DNA of 64,000 nucleotides from Bifidobacterium ramosum (GCF_009299505.1 NZ_WBSM01000006.1:62001-126000), one strand, 5' to 3'; positions 16,864-26,985 are shown, counted from the first letter of the stretch. Numbers and translations: made by a program. The notes: a model not told the origin generated them from the sequence alone.

Positions 16864-18891
16864 ATGGTCACAGAACAAGCAACCACTACCACCGCGCGCA
16901 AACGCGCATCCAAGCACACCGACAAGCCGACCGAATCCGAGCAGATGGCCGCCGCACAGGCCGCCGTCGATCTGCTCGATGATCTCGATCTCGGCGTCGC
17001 CGACAAGAAGCCGGCCAAGTCCACCCGCACCCGCAAGTCGTCCGCCAAGGCCAAGACCGCCGACCGTGACGACGCCAAGTCCTCCGGCCGTAGCCGTTCC
17101 TCCCGCTCCTCCAGCCGAGGCGGCACCCGTTCCGGCAATGCCGGCGGCCGCCGCGTCTCCCGTGCCGGCCAGCCGGCCACCGCGCCCCAGCAGGACGCCG
17201 TGCTCATCGCCCCGCCGAAGTACCGCAAGGGCTCGCTGCGCATCGTGCCGCTCGGCGGCCTCGGCGAAATCGGCCGCAACATGAACGTCATCGAATACAA
17301 TGGCCATCTGCTGCTCATCGACTGTGGTGTGCTCTTCCCCGAGGAGGAGCAGCCGGGCGTCGACCTGATCCTGCCGGACTTCGACTACATCAAGGACCGT
17401 CTCGACAAGGTCGAGGCGCTCGTGCTCACCCACGGCCACGAGGACCACATCGGCGGCGTGCCGTACCTGCTCAAGCTCCGCCCGGACATCCCGCTCATCG
17501 GCTCCAAGCTCACCCTCGCGTTCGTGGAGGCCAAGTGCAAGGAGCACAACCAGCGCCCGACCATGGTGCCGGTCACCGGCCGCGACAAGATGAAGGTCGG
17601 CCCGTACCAGCTCGAGTTCATCAACGTGACGCACTCCATTCCGGACGCGCTCGCCGTGTACGTGAAGACCCCGGCCGGCACGCTCATCGATACCGGCGAC
17701 ATCAAGCTCGACCAGCTGCCGCTCGATCACCGCATCACCGACCTCGTCGAATTCGGCAAGATCGGCGAGCAGGGTGTCGATTTGCTCATGATGGACTCCA
17801 CCAACGCCGAGGTGCCGGGCTTCGTCAAGCCGGAGACCTCGATCGGCCCGGCACTCGACCAGGCGTTCGCGCAGGCCAGCCGCAAGATCATCGTCGCGAG
17901 CTTCTCCTCGCACGTGCACCGTGTGCAGCAGGTCGTCGACACCGCCCACAAGTACGGTCGCAAGGTCGTGTTCGTCGGCCGTTCGATGGTGCGCAACATG
18001 TCCATCGCCGCCGACCTCGGCTACCTGCACCTGCCGGAGGATACCGTCATCGACTTGAAGCAGGCGCATGACGTGCAGGACGACAAGATCGTCTACATGT
18101 GCACCGGTTCGCAGGGCGAGCCGATGGCCGCGCTGGGACGCATCGCCGACGGCAACCACCGTGACATCACCATCAACGAGTTCGACACGGTCATCCTCGC
18201 GAGCTCGCTCATCCCGGGCAACGAGCACGAGGTGTACAAGGTCATCAACAAGCTCGTGCAGCTCGGCGCGCGCGTCGTCAACCGCGACAACGCGGCCGTG
18301 CACGTCTCCGGCCACTGCAACGAGGGCGAGCTGCTGTACATGTACAACATCGTCAAGCCCAAGTGCGCGATGCCGATCCACGGCGAGAACCGCCATCTGG
18401 TCGCCAACGGACTGATCGCGGTCAAGACCGGCGTGGACCCGGACAACGTCGTGCTCGCGGAGGACGGCGACGTGGTCGACCTGTACCACGGCAAGGCCGC
18501 GGTCGTCGGCTCCGTGCCGTGCGGCTATGTGTACGTCGACGGCGACTCGATCGGCGAACTGACCGACGAGGAGCTCGAGAAGCGCCGCATCCTCGGCACC
18601 GAAGGCTTCGTGTCGAGTTTCGTGGTGGTCGATACCGACAACCGCGAGGTCGTCTCCGGCCCGAAGATCTTCCTCAACGCCGTGGCCGAGGACGAAAGCG
18701 AATTCGACAAGGTGCGCCACCAGATCGTCGAACAGCTCAACGACGCGATGATGAGCGGCACCCGTGACACGTACAAGCTGCAGCAGATCATGCGCCGCAC
18801 GCTCGGCGGCTGGGTCGCACGGCAGCTGCACCGCAAGCCGATGATCGTGCCGGTCGTGGCGGACATCGCCACCGACGTGATCGAACGATAA
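16864..18891 (+). CDS. rnj: Ribonuclease J
   Basis: Metallo-beta-lactamase/beta-CASP ribonuclease, 675 residues, with 5'-exo and endo activity in mRNA decay and rRNA processing. The zinc motif H-x-H-x-D-H is THGHEDH with His190, His192, Asp194 and His195; later motifs include DTGDIKLDQLP, the beta-CASP block ASFSSHVHRVQQ and SGHCNEGEL. About 110 N-terminal residues are low-complexity and rich in Lys, Arg, Ser and Ala, a basic tail typical of actinobacterial RNase J that could bind RNA. The ATG follows AAGGA by only two bases, so initiation may be poor. A GC-rich hairpin follows the stop. Confidence 0.95.
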   Translation: MVTEQATTTTARKRASKHTDKPTESEQMAAAQAAVDLLDDLDLGVADKKPAKSTRTRKSSAKAKTADRDDAKSSGRSRSSRSSSRGGTRSGNAGGRRVSRAGQPATAPQQDAVLIAPPKYRKGSLRIVPLGGLGEIGRNMNVIEYNGHLLLIDCGVLFPEEEQPGVDLILPDFDYIKDRLDKVEALVLTHGHEDHIGGVPYLLKLRPDIPLIGSKLTLAFVEAKCKEHNQRPTMVPVTGRDKMKVGPYQLEFINVTHSIPDALAVYVKTPAGTLIDTGDIKLDQLPLDHRITDLVEFGKIGEQGVDLLMMDSTNAEVPGFVKPETSIGPALDQAFAQASRKIIVASFSSHVHRVQQVVDTAHKYGRKVVFVGRSMVRNMSIAADLGYLHLPEDTVIDLKQAHDVQDDKIVYMCTGSQGEPMAALGRIADGNHRDITINEFDTVILASSLIPGNEHEVYKVINKLVQLGARVVNRDNAAVHVSGHCNEGELLYMYNIVKPKCAMPIHGENRHLVANGLIAVKTGVDPDNVVLAEDGDVVDLYHGKAAVVGSVPCGYVYVDGDSIGELTDEELEKRRILGTEGFVSSFVVVDTDNREVVSGPKIFLNAVAEDESEFDKVRHQIVEQLNDAMMSGTRDTYKLQQIMRRTLGGWVARQLHRKPMIVPVVADIATDVIER

Positions 18892-18914
18892 TCCCACAAG
18901 TTTGCAATAAATCC

Positions 18915-18951
18915 GAGGCGGCGTGACCGGCATAACCGATCACGCCGCCTC
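18915..18951 (+). terminator. Hairpin between rnj and pepN
   Basis: A 12-bp perfect stem, GAGGCGGCGTGA with TCACGCCGCCTC, 24 bases after the rnj stop and 19 before the pepN start. There is no T-run, so it is either a weak terminator or a 3'-end stabiliser. Confidence 0.5.
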
Positions 18952-18969
18952 ACGTTGACAAGGAGTGAC

Positions 18970-21579
18970 ATGCCAGGAGCAAACCTCACCCGCATCGAGG
19001 CCGAGGAGCGAGCCGGAATCGTCCTGAAGCCCATCCACTACGCCGTCGCGCTCGACCTGACCGTCGGTGCGAAGCACTTCGGTTCGACCGCCACCATCAC
19101 GTTCGACGCGACGCCGGGCGCCACCACCTTCCTCGATCTCATCGCTGACGACGTGAGCGCCATCACGCTCAACGGCCAGCCGCTCGACCCAGCCACGGCC
19201 TACGCCGACAGCCGCATCACGCTGCCGAACCTCACCGCACACAACGAGGTCACCGTCACCGCCCTGTGCCGCTACTCGAACACCGGCGAAGGCCTGCACC
19301 GCAGCGTCGACCCGTCCGACGGCAACGTCTACTTGTACTCCCAGTTCGAAGTGCCGGACGCCCGCCGCGTCTACGCCGTCTTCGACCAGCCCGACCTCAA
19401 GGCCACGTTCGACTTCTCCGTGCTCGCCGCCTCGAGCTGGATCGTCACCTCGAACATGCCGGTCAAGTCCGTCACCGCGACCGACCACACCACCGCGGAA
19501 GGCACGCTCGGCGATCACGAGGCCGAAACCACCAAGGAATGGGTGTTCGAGACCACGCCGACCATGAGCTCCTACCTCACCGCGATCTGCGCCGGCCCGT
19601 ACGCCGAATGGCACACCGCCTACCGCAACGAGGACGGCCGCGTCGTGCCGATGGCCCAGTACTGCCGCCAGTCGCTCGCCGCCGCGTTCGCCAAGGACGT
19701 CGACTACCTGTTCGACATCACCAAGAAGGGCTTCGCGTTCTACGACAAGACGTGGGGCGTGCCGTACCCGTACGCCAAGTTCGACCAGATCTACGTGCCC
19801 GAATACAACGCGGGCGCGATGGAGAACATCGGCATGGTCACCATCCGTGACTCCTACGTGTTCGAGTCCAAGGTGACCGACGCGCTCGCCGAGCGCCGCG
19901 TCGTGACCGTCCTGCACGAGCTCGCGCACATGTGGTTCGGCGACTACGTGACCATGAAGTGGTGGAACGACCTGTGGCTCAACGAGTCCTTCGCCGAGTT
20001 CACATCCACGCTCGCCACCGCCGAGGCGACCGAATGGCACGACGCGTGGGCCACGTTCTGCTCCGGCGAGAAGAGCTGGGCGCTGCGCCAGGACCAGCTG
20101 TCGACCACGCACCCGATCGTGGCTCCCATCAACGACCTCAACGACACGTACGTCAACTTCGACGGCATCACGTACGCCAAGGGCGCCTCTGTCTTGAAGC
20201 AGCTCGCGTTCTACGTGGGCCGCGACAAGTTCTTCCAGGGCATCAACGCGTACCTCAACAAGCACGCGTACGCCAACGCGACGCTCGCCGACCTGCTGCA
20301 CGAGCTGGAGCTCACCTCCGGCCGTGACCTTAAGGCGTGGAGCGCGCAATGGCTCGAGCAGTCCGGCATTAACACGATCACCACCGAGGTCGCTACCGCG
20401 GCGGACGGCACGATCGAACAGCTCACGCTGCGCCAGAGTGCGCCGGCCGAGCATCCGGTGCTGCGCGCTCACCGTCTTGCCGTCGGCTTCTACAACGAGG
20501 ATCCGGCGACCGGCAAGATCGTGCGCACGGATCGTTTCGAACTCGACGTGGACGGCGAGACGACGGTCGTCGCCGAGGCCGCGGGCAAGGCCCGTCCGGC
20601 GCTGATCCTCGTGAACGACGACGATCTGACCTACACCAAGCTGCGCTTCGATGACGCGTCGCTGAAGTTCGCGATCGACAACCTGCACCGCTTCGACGAC
20701 GCGCTCGCCCGCGCCGTGATCTGGCTCGCCCTGTGGGACATGACCCGTGACGGCGAACTGGCCGCCGCCAAGTTCGTCGACACGACGCTGCACCTGCTCG
20801 CCACCGAAACCGAGTCCACCACGTTCCGCTACGCGCTCTCCTGCATGAGCACCGCCGCCTGGCACTACACCGCGCCGGCCGCCCGCGCGTCCGTGATCGA
20901 GCACGTGGCCGCCGAACTGTGGAAGCTCGCGTCCGCCGCTCCGGCCGGTTCCGACCAGCAGTTCCAGCTCGCCACCGCCTACCTCGGCTACGGCGAGGAG
21001 GGCGACGAGGCGTTCGCCGCGAACGCCCGCGGCCTGCTTGACGGTTCCGTTGCGCTGGAGGGTCTCGAGATCGACAACAACTTCACGTGGACGCTCATCA
21101 ACGCGCTCGCCTCGGTGAACGTGTTCGGCGAGGCCGACATCGACGCGCAGCTCGCCAAGCGCGACACCACCGAGAACCGTGAGTTCGCCTACGGCGCGCG
21201 TGCGGTGCGCGGCGCCGCCGATGCGAAGGCGTGGGCGTGGGATCAGGCCCTGCACAACGACGAGCTGACCAACTCGCAGCTCGAGGCCGTGGCCCGCGGA
21301 TTCGCCGCGACCCCGCGCGCCGACCTGGCCGAGCCGTACGCCGAGAAGTACTTCGCGACCGTCGACTGGATCTGGGAGCACAAGACCTTCCACATGGCCG
21401 AGGCGCTGCTCGAGGGCCTGTACCCGGGCTACGCCGATCCGGCCACGCTGGTCGAGCTCGGCAACGAGTGGCTCGCCAGCCACGAGACGGCCGACAACGC
21501 GCTGCAGCGCATCATCCGCGGCAACGTCGAGTCCTCGCAGCGTACGCTCAAGGTCCGTGACTTCAACGCGGCGCTGTAA
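18970..21579 (+). CDS. pepN: Aminopeptidase N (M1 family)
   Basis: Cytoplasmic zinc aminopeptidase of the M1 family, 869 residues, trimming N-terminal residues from peptides. The exopeptidase motif GAMEN is at 282-286; the zinc site is HELAH at 316-320 with Glu339 in WLNESFAEF. An N-terminal beta saddle precedes the thermolysin-like domain and a long helical C-terminal domain follows. I chose ATG 18970, six bases after AGGAG; a TTG at 18955 would add five residues without its own binding site. No signal peptide, so intracellular. A strong hairpin follows the stop. It is separate from the peptide ABC genes downstream. Confidence 0.95.
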   Translation: MPGANLTRIEAEERAGIVLKPIHYAVALDLTVGAKHFGSTATITFDATPGATTFLDLIADDVSAITLNGQPLDPATAYADSRITLPNLTAHNEVTVTALCRYSNTGEGLHRSVDPSDGNVYLYSQFEVPDARRVYAVFDQPDLKATFDFSVLAASSWIVTSNMPVKSVTATDHTTAEGTLGDHEAETTKEWVFETTPTMSSYLTAICAGPYAEWHTAYRNEDGRVVPMAQYCRQSLAAAFAKDVDYLFDITKKGFAFYDKTWGVPYPYAKFDQIYVPEYNAGAMENIGMVTIRDSYVFESKVTDALAERRVVTVLHELAHMWFGDYVTMKWWNDLWLNESFAEFTSTLATAEATEWHDAWATFCSGEKSWALRQDQLSTTHPIVAPINDLNDTYVNFDGITYAKGASVLKQLAFYVGRDKFFQGINAYLNKHAYANATLADLLHELELTSGRDLKAWSAQWLEQSGINTITTEVATAADGTIEQLTLRQSAPAEHPVLRAHRLAVGFYNEDPATGKIVRTDRFELDVDGETTVVAEAAGKARPALILVNDDDLTYTKLRFDDASLKFAIDNLHRFDDALARAVIWLALWDMTRDGELAAAKFVDTTLHLLATETESTTFRYALSCMSTAAWHYTAPAARASVIEHVAAELWKLASAAPAGSDQQFQLATAYLGYGEEGDEAFAANARGLLDGSVALEGLEIDNNFTWTLINALASVNVFGEADIDAQLAKRDTTENREFAYGARAVRGAADAKAWAWDQALHNDELTNSQLEAVARGFAATPRADLAEPYAEKYFATVDWIWEHKTFHMAEALLEGLYPGYADPATLVELGNEWLASHETADNALQRIIRGNVESSQRTLKVRDFNAAL

Positions 21580-21648
21580 CGCGGCGCGATTCGGCCGATC
21601 GGTGACGGCAGACCTGGGCGGCCGCCACCGATCGCCGCGACTTGCTCA

Positions 21649-21692
21649 CGGCGGGTTCCCTGCGCACCCTGCGCATCACGGGGAACCCGCCG
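21649..21692 (+). terminator. Hairpin terminator after pepN
   Basis: A 12-bp perfect stem, CGGCGGGTTCCC with GGGAACCCGCCG, around a 20-base loop, followed by TTGT rather than a full T-run. It separates housekeeping pepN from the PucR-led catabolic genes. Confidence 0.55.
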
Positions 21693-21819
21693 TTGTCGTA
21701 TCCGGACCTCATCCGACCGTATCCAGGCGGTCTCAATCGTGATCCGGCCGACATTGACGTCATGTTCCGGTAATCCGCGGGCAATACCGCCGACATGCAT
21801 CCTGCCGCACTATGGGAGC

Positions 21820-23439
21820 ATGCCCATCACCATCAGACAGCTGCTCGACGATCCGCAGCTCAAGCTCGTCACCGTCTATGACGGCGGCGGCGAGACGCTC
21901 GACAACGGTGTGATCTGGGTGCATCCGACCGACGTGGTCAACGCCGCGCGGTACGCGGAACCCGGCGAGGTGCTGCTTACCTGTTCCACGAATTTCCCGC
22001 TCGAAAGCATGGGCAATGTCAACGACCTCTCCCTGCTCAAACGCGATCTGCGCAAAATGGGGCTGCCCACGTCGATCAAGAATCCGCAGGAGGCGTACGC
22101 GCGCCTATATATGCAGTACGTGGCCGATCTGAGCCGCGCTGGCGTGCTGGCCATCGGATTCGGCGTCGGCATCAAGCACGACCGGATTCCGCAGGCGCTG
22201 ACCGACGCGGTGCGCCAGCATCACATGGTGCTGTTCGAAGTGCCCGTCGAGATCAATTTCTCGCAGATCGTCAAGACCGTGCTGCGTGCGCAGGCCGAGG
22301 AAAGCGAGAACCTGCAGCGCGTCATGTATGCCGCCCAGCGTGAGCTGTTCGAGGCCTCGAACGCTGCGGAACCGATCGAATCGGTGGTGGACGCGTGCGC
22401 CAGGCTCACCGGCGGATGGGCCGCATTCGCGCGCCCCGAAGGCGATATCGTGGCCATTTCCAATCAGGTGATGCACCGGCAGGCGTCCGATCTGATCCAC
22501 CAACTGATCCGTGCCCGCAGCCAGTCCGGCTCCCGGCAGAAGACCATGTTCGGCTCGGCGAAATCCCGTGGCCAGTACTGCGTGTGCGCGGTGGAGCATG
22601 ATGGTACCCTGTTGGGCATGATCGTGGTGATGGCCGACCGGACGGAGTCGGGAGGCGCGCTGCTGCGGTCGGTGGATATCGCCGCGGCGGATGCGTTGGC
22701 GTGCGCGCTGCCGCGCAGGATGAACGAATACCGGATGCGCTCGCGGCTGCGTGCCATCGTCATCGAACAGATCATGGCCGGGCGGGCCGAAGCGGGAGCG
22801 GCGTTCGCCGGCGAGCTGTGGCGTTGGCGGTTGCGGTTCCCGGTATGCGTCTACTGTTTCGAATGCGCGCATGACGACGGCCGGATGCTTGATCTGCTGG
22901 ATTCGATGATCGCGGACGAGGCGATCTACGGCCAGGTGAACGGACTGATGTGGATCGTGACCGGCCATGAGTACGCGCTGCATGTGGAACGGTTCGTATC
23001 CGACCAGCTCAGCGACGGCGAATACGGTCGGGCCGAATCCGGTTCGATGCCGATGCTCGCCGAGGCGTGCCGCGAGGCGCAGCAGAACCTCAGGCTGCGC
23101 TGCGCCTCGGGCAGGGACGGCGTAGTCGATATGCCGGCGCACGAACTGGTCAGCCCGGGCATCGCGCAGCTGTATGCGAAGGAACTGTTCTCGCCGCTCG
23201 GCGCACTGACGGACGACGACCGTGCGTCGCTGATCGGCACGCTGCGCACTGCGCTGGCCACCGCGTTCAACGTGGGCGCGACGGCCACTCGTCTCGGCGT
23301 GCACCGGCATACGGTCGAAAACCGGCTCGGCAAGCTCGAACGGCTGCTCGGATTGGATTTCTCGAAGGAATCCGACCGGGTGAAGGTGTGGATCGCATGC
23401 TCGTTCATGCGTGACGGCGCCATGTCAACTTTACGTTAA
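21820..23439 (+). CDS. PucR family transcriptional regulator
   Basis: 539-residue regulator of the PucR/CdaR type. The N-terminal purine-catabolism-regulator-like domain spans about 1-125 and opens MPITIRQLLDDPQLKLVTV, the family's usual start. A middle region of about 250-400 shows no catalytic motif. The C-terminus (about 465-525) is the PucR helix-turn-helix, with FNVGATATRLGVHRHTVENR and LGKLERLLGLD. ATG 21820 is chosen because GGGAG precedes it and the protein then begins at the domain border; an in-frame ATG at 21739 lacks support. PucR proteins often activate nitrogen-compound catabolism near their own gene, which fits the downstream transaminase, importer and amidase. It is the obvious candidate regulator of that island. 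Confidence 0.9.
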   Translation: MPITIRQLLDDPQLKLVTVYDGGGETLDNGVIWVHPTDVVNAARYAEPGEVLLTCSTNFPLESMGNVNDLSLLKRDLRKMGLPTSIKNPQEAYARLYMQYVADLSRAGVLAIGFGVGIKHDRIPQALTDAVRQHHMVLFEVPVEINFSQIVKTVLRAQAEESENLQRVMYAAQRELFEASNAAEPIESVVDACARLTGGWAAFARPEGDIVAISNQVMHRQASDLIHQLIRARSQSGSRQKTMFGSAKSRGQYCVCAVEHDGTLLGMIVVMADRTESGGALLRSVDIAAADALACALPRRMNEYRMRSRLRAIVIEQIMAGRAEAGAAFAGELWRWRLRFPVCVYCFECAHDDGRMLDLLDSMIADEAIYGQVNGLMWIVTGHEYALHVERFVSDQLSDGEYGRAESGSMPMLAEACREAQQNLRLRCASGRDGVVDMPAHELVSPGIAQLYAKELFSPLGALTDDDRASLIGTLRTALATAFNVGATATRLGVHRHTVENRLGKLERLLGLDFSKESDRVKVWIACSFMRDGAMSTLR

Positions 23440-23454
23440 CTTCGATGACGAAGT

Positions 23455-23496
23455 GAGGTCGCCCCGCGTAACACCGCCGATACGCGGGGTGACCTC
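23455..23496 (+). terminator. Hairpin after the PucR gene
   Basis: A 16-bp stem with one G-T wobble, GAGGTCGCCCCGCGTA with TACGCGGGGTGACCTC, loop of ten bases, 16 bases after the stop codon. No T-run. It probably ends the regulator transcript and insulates the downstream operon. Confidence 0.55.
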
Positions 23497-23542
23497 GTAT
23501 CTGCCTCATATCGAATCCCGGCAAGACGAAAACGGCGTCGTT

Positions 23543-23552
23543 GCAACGTTGC
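23543..23552. promoter_or_regulatory. Palindrome GCAACGTTGC upstream of the transaminase
   Basis: A perfect 10-bp palindrome in the 324-base gap between the PucR gene and the gabT-like gene. It lies about 210 bases ahead of that gene and could be an operator for the island. Apart from this and the hairpin at 23455, I see nothing certain in the gap. Confidence 0.25.
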
Positions 23553-23763
23553 GCGATCGTCGTCGACGCTACGACATCAATCGGTAACATCCAGCACGCG
23601 TTGGACACGCCGTCCAGCCCGCCCGCCCGCCGCTGGCGGATCGTCCATTGAACGCGCATGCCGGACGGCGGACAATACACCGTACCAGCGCTTGAAGTGC
23701 ACGGCGCTCCTCAACCATCACCCATCATCACACGGCAAACGACAACCAAAGGAAGTGTTGCAG

Positions 23764-25062
23764 ATGTCACAGGAAATCAAGGATTCGGATATCGTCTTCG
23801 CCGACTACAAGGAATACCTCAGCCCGGCCCTGTCCAAGGCCACTAGCCTGGTCGTGGAATCCGGCAAGGGCATGTACCTGACCGACGTGAACGGCAAGCG
23901 GTACATCGACTGGGTGCAGGGCATCGCCGTGAACGCGCTCGGTCACGCGCATCCGCGCGTGATCGCCGCCGCCAAGGCACAGATCGACAAGCTCGTCACC
24001 GCGAGCTTCAACGTGGTCAACTATCCGTCCACGCTGAAACTGGCCAAGCGCATCGCCGAGGTCACGCCCGGAAACCTCGATTCCATGCTGTTCGCCAACG
24101 GCGGTGCGGAAGCCACCGACGCGGCCATCAAACTGGCCCGCGTGCTCACCGGCCGTCCGGCGGTCATCGCGTTCAAGGGCTCCTTCCACGGCCGCACGAT
24201 GGGCGCGATCAGCATCACCGCATCCAACTCGTTCTACCGCAAGGGCATCGAACCGCTGATGGGCGGCGTCTACTTCGCCCCGTACCCATCCAAGGACCTG
24301 TGCCCGGCCGGCTACGACGCCAAGCAGCGTGCCGACTGGTGCCTCGACGAGGTGCGCCGGCTGTTCAAATACTGCGTGGCCCCCGACCAGGTGGCGTGCA
24401 TCTACGTCGAGCCGGTGCAGGGCGAAGGCGGTTACGTGGTGCCCGACCCGAGCTTCCTGCAGGGACTGCGCGAGATGTGCACGGCCAACGGCATCATGCT
24501 GGTCTTCGACGAAATCCAGTCCGGCTATGGCCGCACCGGCAAGATGTTCGCCGGCATGCACTCCGGCGTGGTGCCGGACATCATGACGGTCGGCAAGGCC
24601 ATCGCCGGCGGCTTCCCGATGAGCGCCGTGATCTCGACCACCGAAAACATGAACCGCTGGCTGCCCGGCATGCACGGCGGCACCTTCGGCGGCAACCCGG
24701 TGGCTGGCGCCGCGGGCCTGGCGGTGCTCGACGAATTCGCCGAGAAGGACATCGTCGGCAACGCGGCGAAGGTCGGCGCGTACTTCAAGACCCGCCTGCT
24801 CGAACTGCAGGCCAAGTACCCGTTCATCGCTGACGTGCGCGGTGTGGGCATGATGCTGGCCATCGAATTCGGCTCCAAGGGCGAGATGAACGGCGCGGAC
24901 ATCTTCCACGCCGTCTCCGCCGAAGCGTTGAAGGAGGGCCTGCTGCTGCTCGGCTGCGGCGCCGACCATGACGCGGTGCGCTTCGCCGCCCCGCTCAACT
25001 CCACCACCGACGAGATCGACGAGGGCCTCGAGGTGCTCGACAAGGTGCTGGCCACCATCTGA
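23764..25062 (+). CDS. Class III aminotransferase, GabT-like
   Basis: PLP-dependent omega-aminotransferase, 432 residues, fold type I. The PLP lysine is Lys278 in TVGKAIAGGFPMS; FANGGAEATDAAIKLAR and FDEIQSGYGRTGK are the phosphate-binding and Asp motifs; GTFGGNPVAGAAGLAVLDE follows. It best resembles 4-aminobutyrate or related diamine/omega-amino acid transaminases, which pass an omega-amino group to 2-oxoglutarate or pyruvate and yield a semialdehyde. The ATG at 23764 follows AAAGGAAG; an upstream in-frame ATG at 23692 is less plausible. It heads a unidirectional run into the ABC importer with a gap of only 70 bases. The exact amine substrate cannot be told from motifs. Confidence 0.85.
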   Translation: MSQEIKDSDIVFADYKEYLSPALSKATSLVVESGKGMYLTDVNGKRYIDWVQGIAVNALGHAHPRVIAAAKAQIDKLVTASFNVVNYPSTLKLAKRIAEVTPGNLDSMLFANGGAEATDAAIKLARVLTGRPAVIAFKGSFHGRTMGAISITASNSFYRKGIEPLMGGVYFAPYPSKDLCPAGYDAKQRADWCLDEVRRLFKYCVAPDQVACIYVEPVQGEGGYVVPDPSFLQGLREMCTANGIMLVFDEIQSGYGRTGKMFAGMHSGVVPDIMTVGKAIAGGFPMSAVISTTENMNRWLPGMHGGTFGGNPVAGAAGLAVLDEFAEKDIVGNAAKVGAYFKTRLLELQAKYPFIADVRGVGMMLAIEFGSKGEMNGADIFHAVSAEALKEGLLLLGCGADHDAVRFAAPLNSTTDEIDEGLEVLDKVLATI

Positions 25063-25132
25063 AGCCGTCCGGCCGCATGACGCGATCCGGCGAGGTTTTC
25101 GGACATACAGGATGCAAGGAAAGGAGAGAACG

Positions 25133-26083
25133 ATGCTTCGGTATCTGGGAAAGCGGCTGCTGTCGGCGATTCCCGTTCTGATCGTGGTGGGCGTCGTGGC
25201 GTTCCTGCTCTCTCATATGAGCGGTGGCGACCCGGCGCGCGTGATCGCCGGCAACGACGCGACCGACGCGCAGGTCGAGGCGATCCGCCAACAGATGGGA
25301 CTGAACCAGTCGGTGCCCGAACAGCTGTGGTCGTGGTTCATGAACCTGCTGCACGGCGACCTTGGCTACTCATACGTGCTGGGGGAGGGCGTGACCCCGA
25401 CGATCCTGTCGCACGTGTTCCCCACGCTGTCGGTGGCGGTGCTCGGCGAGCTGATCTCGCTGATTGTCGCGATCCCGCTCGGCGTGCTCGCCTCCGACAA
25501 GCACGGACGCGCGGCCGACCGCGCGGTGCTGGCATTCGCCACGCTCACGACCTCGCTGCCCAGCTTCCTCGCCGGACTGCTGCTCATGATCGTGTTCGTG
25601 CTCAACATGAAACTGCTGCCGGCCAGCGGATTCGTCTACCCGTCCGACGACATCGGCGGCTACTTCTCGCACCTGATCCTGCCGGCGCTGTCGGTGGCCA
25701 CGCTGCAGATCGCGATCATCATCCGCATGACCCGGTCCTCGATGATCGACTCGCTGGGCAGCGACTACATCCGCACCGCCGAGGCGAAGGGCCTCACCCG
25801 AGCTCGCCAGCTGTGGGTCCACGCGTTCAAGAACTCGTCGATCTCGATCCTCACCATCGTCGGCCAGTCGTTCGGCGAACTGATCGCCGGCGCGATCGTG
25901 GTGGAAACCGTGTTCAACGTGCCTGGAATCGGCCAGTTGGTGTCCAACTCGATCCTGCGGCGCGACTACCAGATGGTGCAGGGCATCCTGATCTTCGTGG
26001 CTCTGGTGTTCATCGTCGTTAACCTCATCACGGACGTGCTCTACGCGGTCATCGACCCGAGAATCCGAGAAAGGTCGTTCTGA
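25133..26083 (+). CDS. Peptide-type ABC permease (DppB-like)
   Basis: 316-residue inner-membrane permease of the dipeptide/oligopeptide/nickel ABC family. The N-terminus (MLRYLGKRLLSAIPVLIVVG) and the PARVIAGNDATDAQVEAIRQQ stretch are hallmarks of DppB/OppB. About six transmembrane helices are visible, and the cytoplasmic EAA-like loop is DYIRTAEAKGLTRARQLWVH near 230. Start at ATG 25133 with AAGGAGAG upstream. It is followed two bases later by the partner permease. Together with the following four genes it forms a complete importer (permeases, two ATPases, binding protein). Confidence 0.92.
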   Translation: MLRYLGKRLLSAIPVLIVVGVVAFLLSHMSGGDPARVIAGNDATDAQVEAIRQQMGLNQSVPEQLWSWFMNLLHGDLGYSYVLGEGVTPTILSHVFPTLSVAVLGELISLIVAIPLGVLASDKHGRAADRAVLAFATLTTSLPSFLAGLLLMIVFVLNMKLLPASGFVYPSDDIGGYFSHLILPALSVATLQIAIIIRMTRSSMIDSLGSDYIRTAEAKGLTRARQLWVHAFKNSSISILTIVGQSFGELIAGAIVVETVFNVPGIGQLVSNSILRRDYQMVQGILIFVALVFIVVNLITDVLYAVIDPRIRERSF

Positions 26084-26085
26084 TC

Positions 26086-26985
26086 ATGTCAACCGCAGCT
26101 CGTGCAACTTCCATTCCGGCAGGAGTCCCCGCCGACGTGGCGGCCGACGGCAACGGTCCGCGATGGCTCAAGGCGCTGCTCGCCTCGCCCACCACGCTGG
26201 TCGGCGGCGTACTGCTCGCCGTCATCGCGCTCGCTTGCTTCCTCATGCCGTGGCTGGGCCACATGGACGCCTACGCCACCAACACGTCCGCCATGCTGGC
26301 CGCGCCCGGCGCCTCTGGGCACCTGATGGGCACCGACAACGTCGGACGCGACCTGTTCGCCCGCGTACTGCTCGGCGGCAAGGCATCGCTGACGGTGGGA
26401 TTCAGCGCCGCGCTGATAGCCGGCATCGTCGGCCTGGTCGTCGGCCTGTACTCCGCATACTACCCGCGGCTCGGCTACATGCTCATGCGCATCTGCGACG
26501 GTCTGATGGCGTTCCCGGCGATCCTGTTCGGCATCGTGTTCGTCGGCTCGTTCGGCCAGACCACCCGCAGCGTGGTGCTCGCCCTGTCCATCGTGTTCAT
26601 CCCGATGGTCGCCCGCGTGGTGCGTTCCGCGACGCTGGCCAATATGAACGAGAACTACGTGCAGGTGCTCGTCAACCTGGGTGCGGGCGGCAACCGCATC
26701 CTGTGGCGCAACATCGCGCTCAACGTCATCGGCGAATGGATCGTGGAGGTCACGTTCGTGTTCGCCGACGCGATCCTGGTGGAGGCGGCCATGAGCTTCA
26801 TCGGCGCCGGCATCCCCCAGCCGCATCCCAGCTGGGGCAACATGCTCTACGACAGCCGCACCTACATCTACTCGGCGTGGTGGCTGACCGTCTTCCCCGG
26901 TGTGGCGCTCGCCCTGACCGTGTTCGTCATCAACATGTTCGGCGACGGTCTGCGTGAAGTGCTCGACCCGAAGAAGAGGAGGTAG
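26086..26985 (+). CDS. Peptide-type ABC permease (DppC-like)
   Basis: 299-residue second permease of the importer. A hydrophilic N-terminus of about 35 residues precedes the first helix; the DppC signature GTDNVGRDLFARVLLGGKASL lies near 83-103; the EAA-like loop VQVLVNLGAGGNRILWRNI is near 192-210, and AMSFIGAGIPQPHPSWGNML follows, typical of DppC. Five or six transmembrane segments. It starts two bases after the DppB-like stop and ends two bases before the OppD-like ATPase, a tightly coupled operon. Confidence 0.92.
   Translation: MSTAARATSIPAGVPADVAADGNGPRWLKALLASPTTLVGGVLLAVIALACFLMPWLGHMDAYATNTSAMLAAPGASGHLMGTDNVGRDLFARVLLGGKASLTVGFSAALIAGIVGLVVGLYSAYYPRLGYMLMRICDGLMAFPAILFGIVFVGSFGQTTRSVVLALSIVFIPMVARVVRSATLANMNENYVQVLVNLGAGGNRILWRNIALNVIGEWIVEVTFVFADAILVEAAMSFIGAGIPQPHPSWGNMLYDSRTYIYSAWWLTVFPGVALALTVFVINMFGDGLREVLDPKKRR

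Noticed and set aside
16663-18933. Long minus-strand open frame opposite the RNase J gene
   Set aside because: Fully antisense to a gene with complete catalytic motifs; composition dominated by Val, Asp, Leu and His in shadow-frame style.
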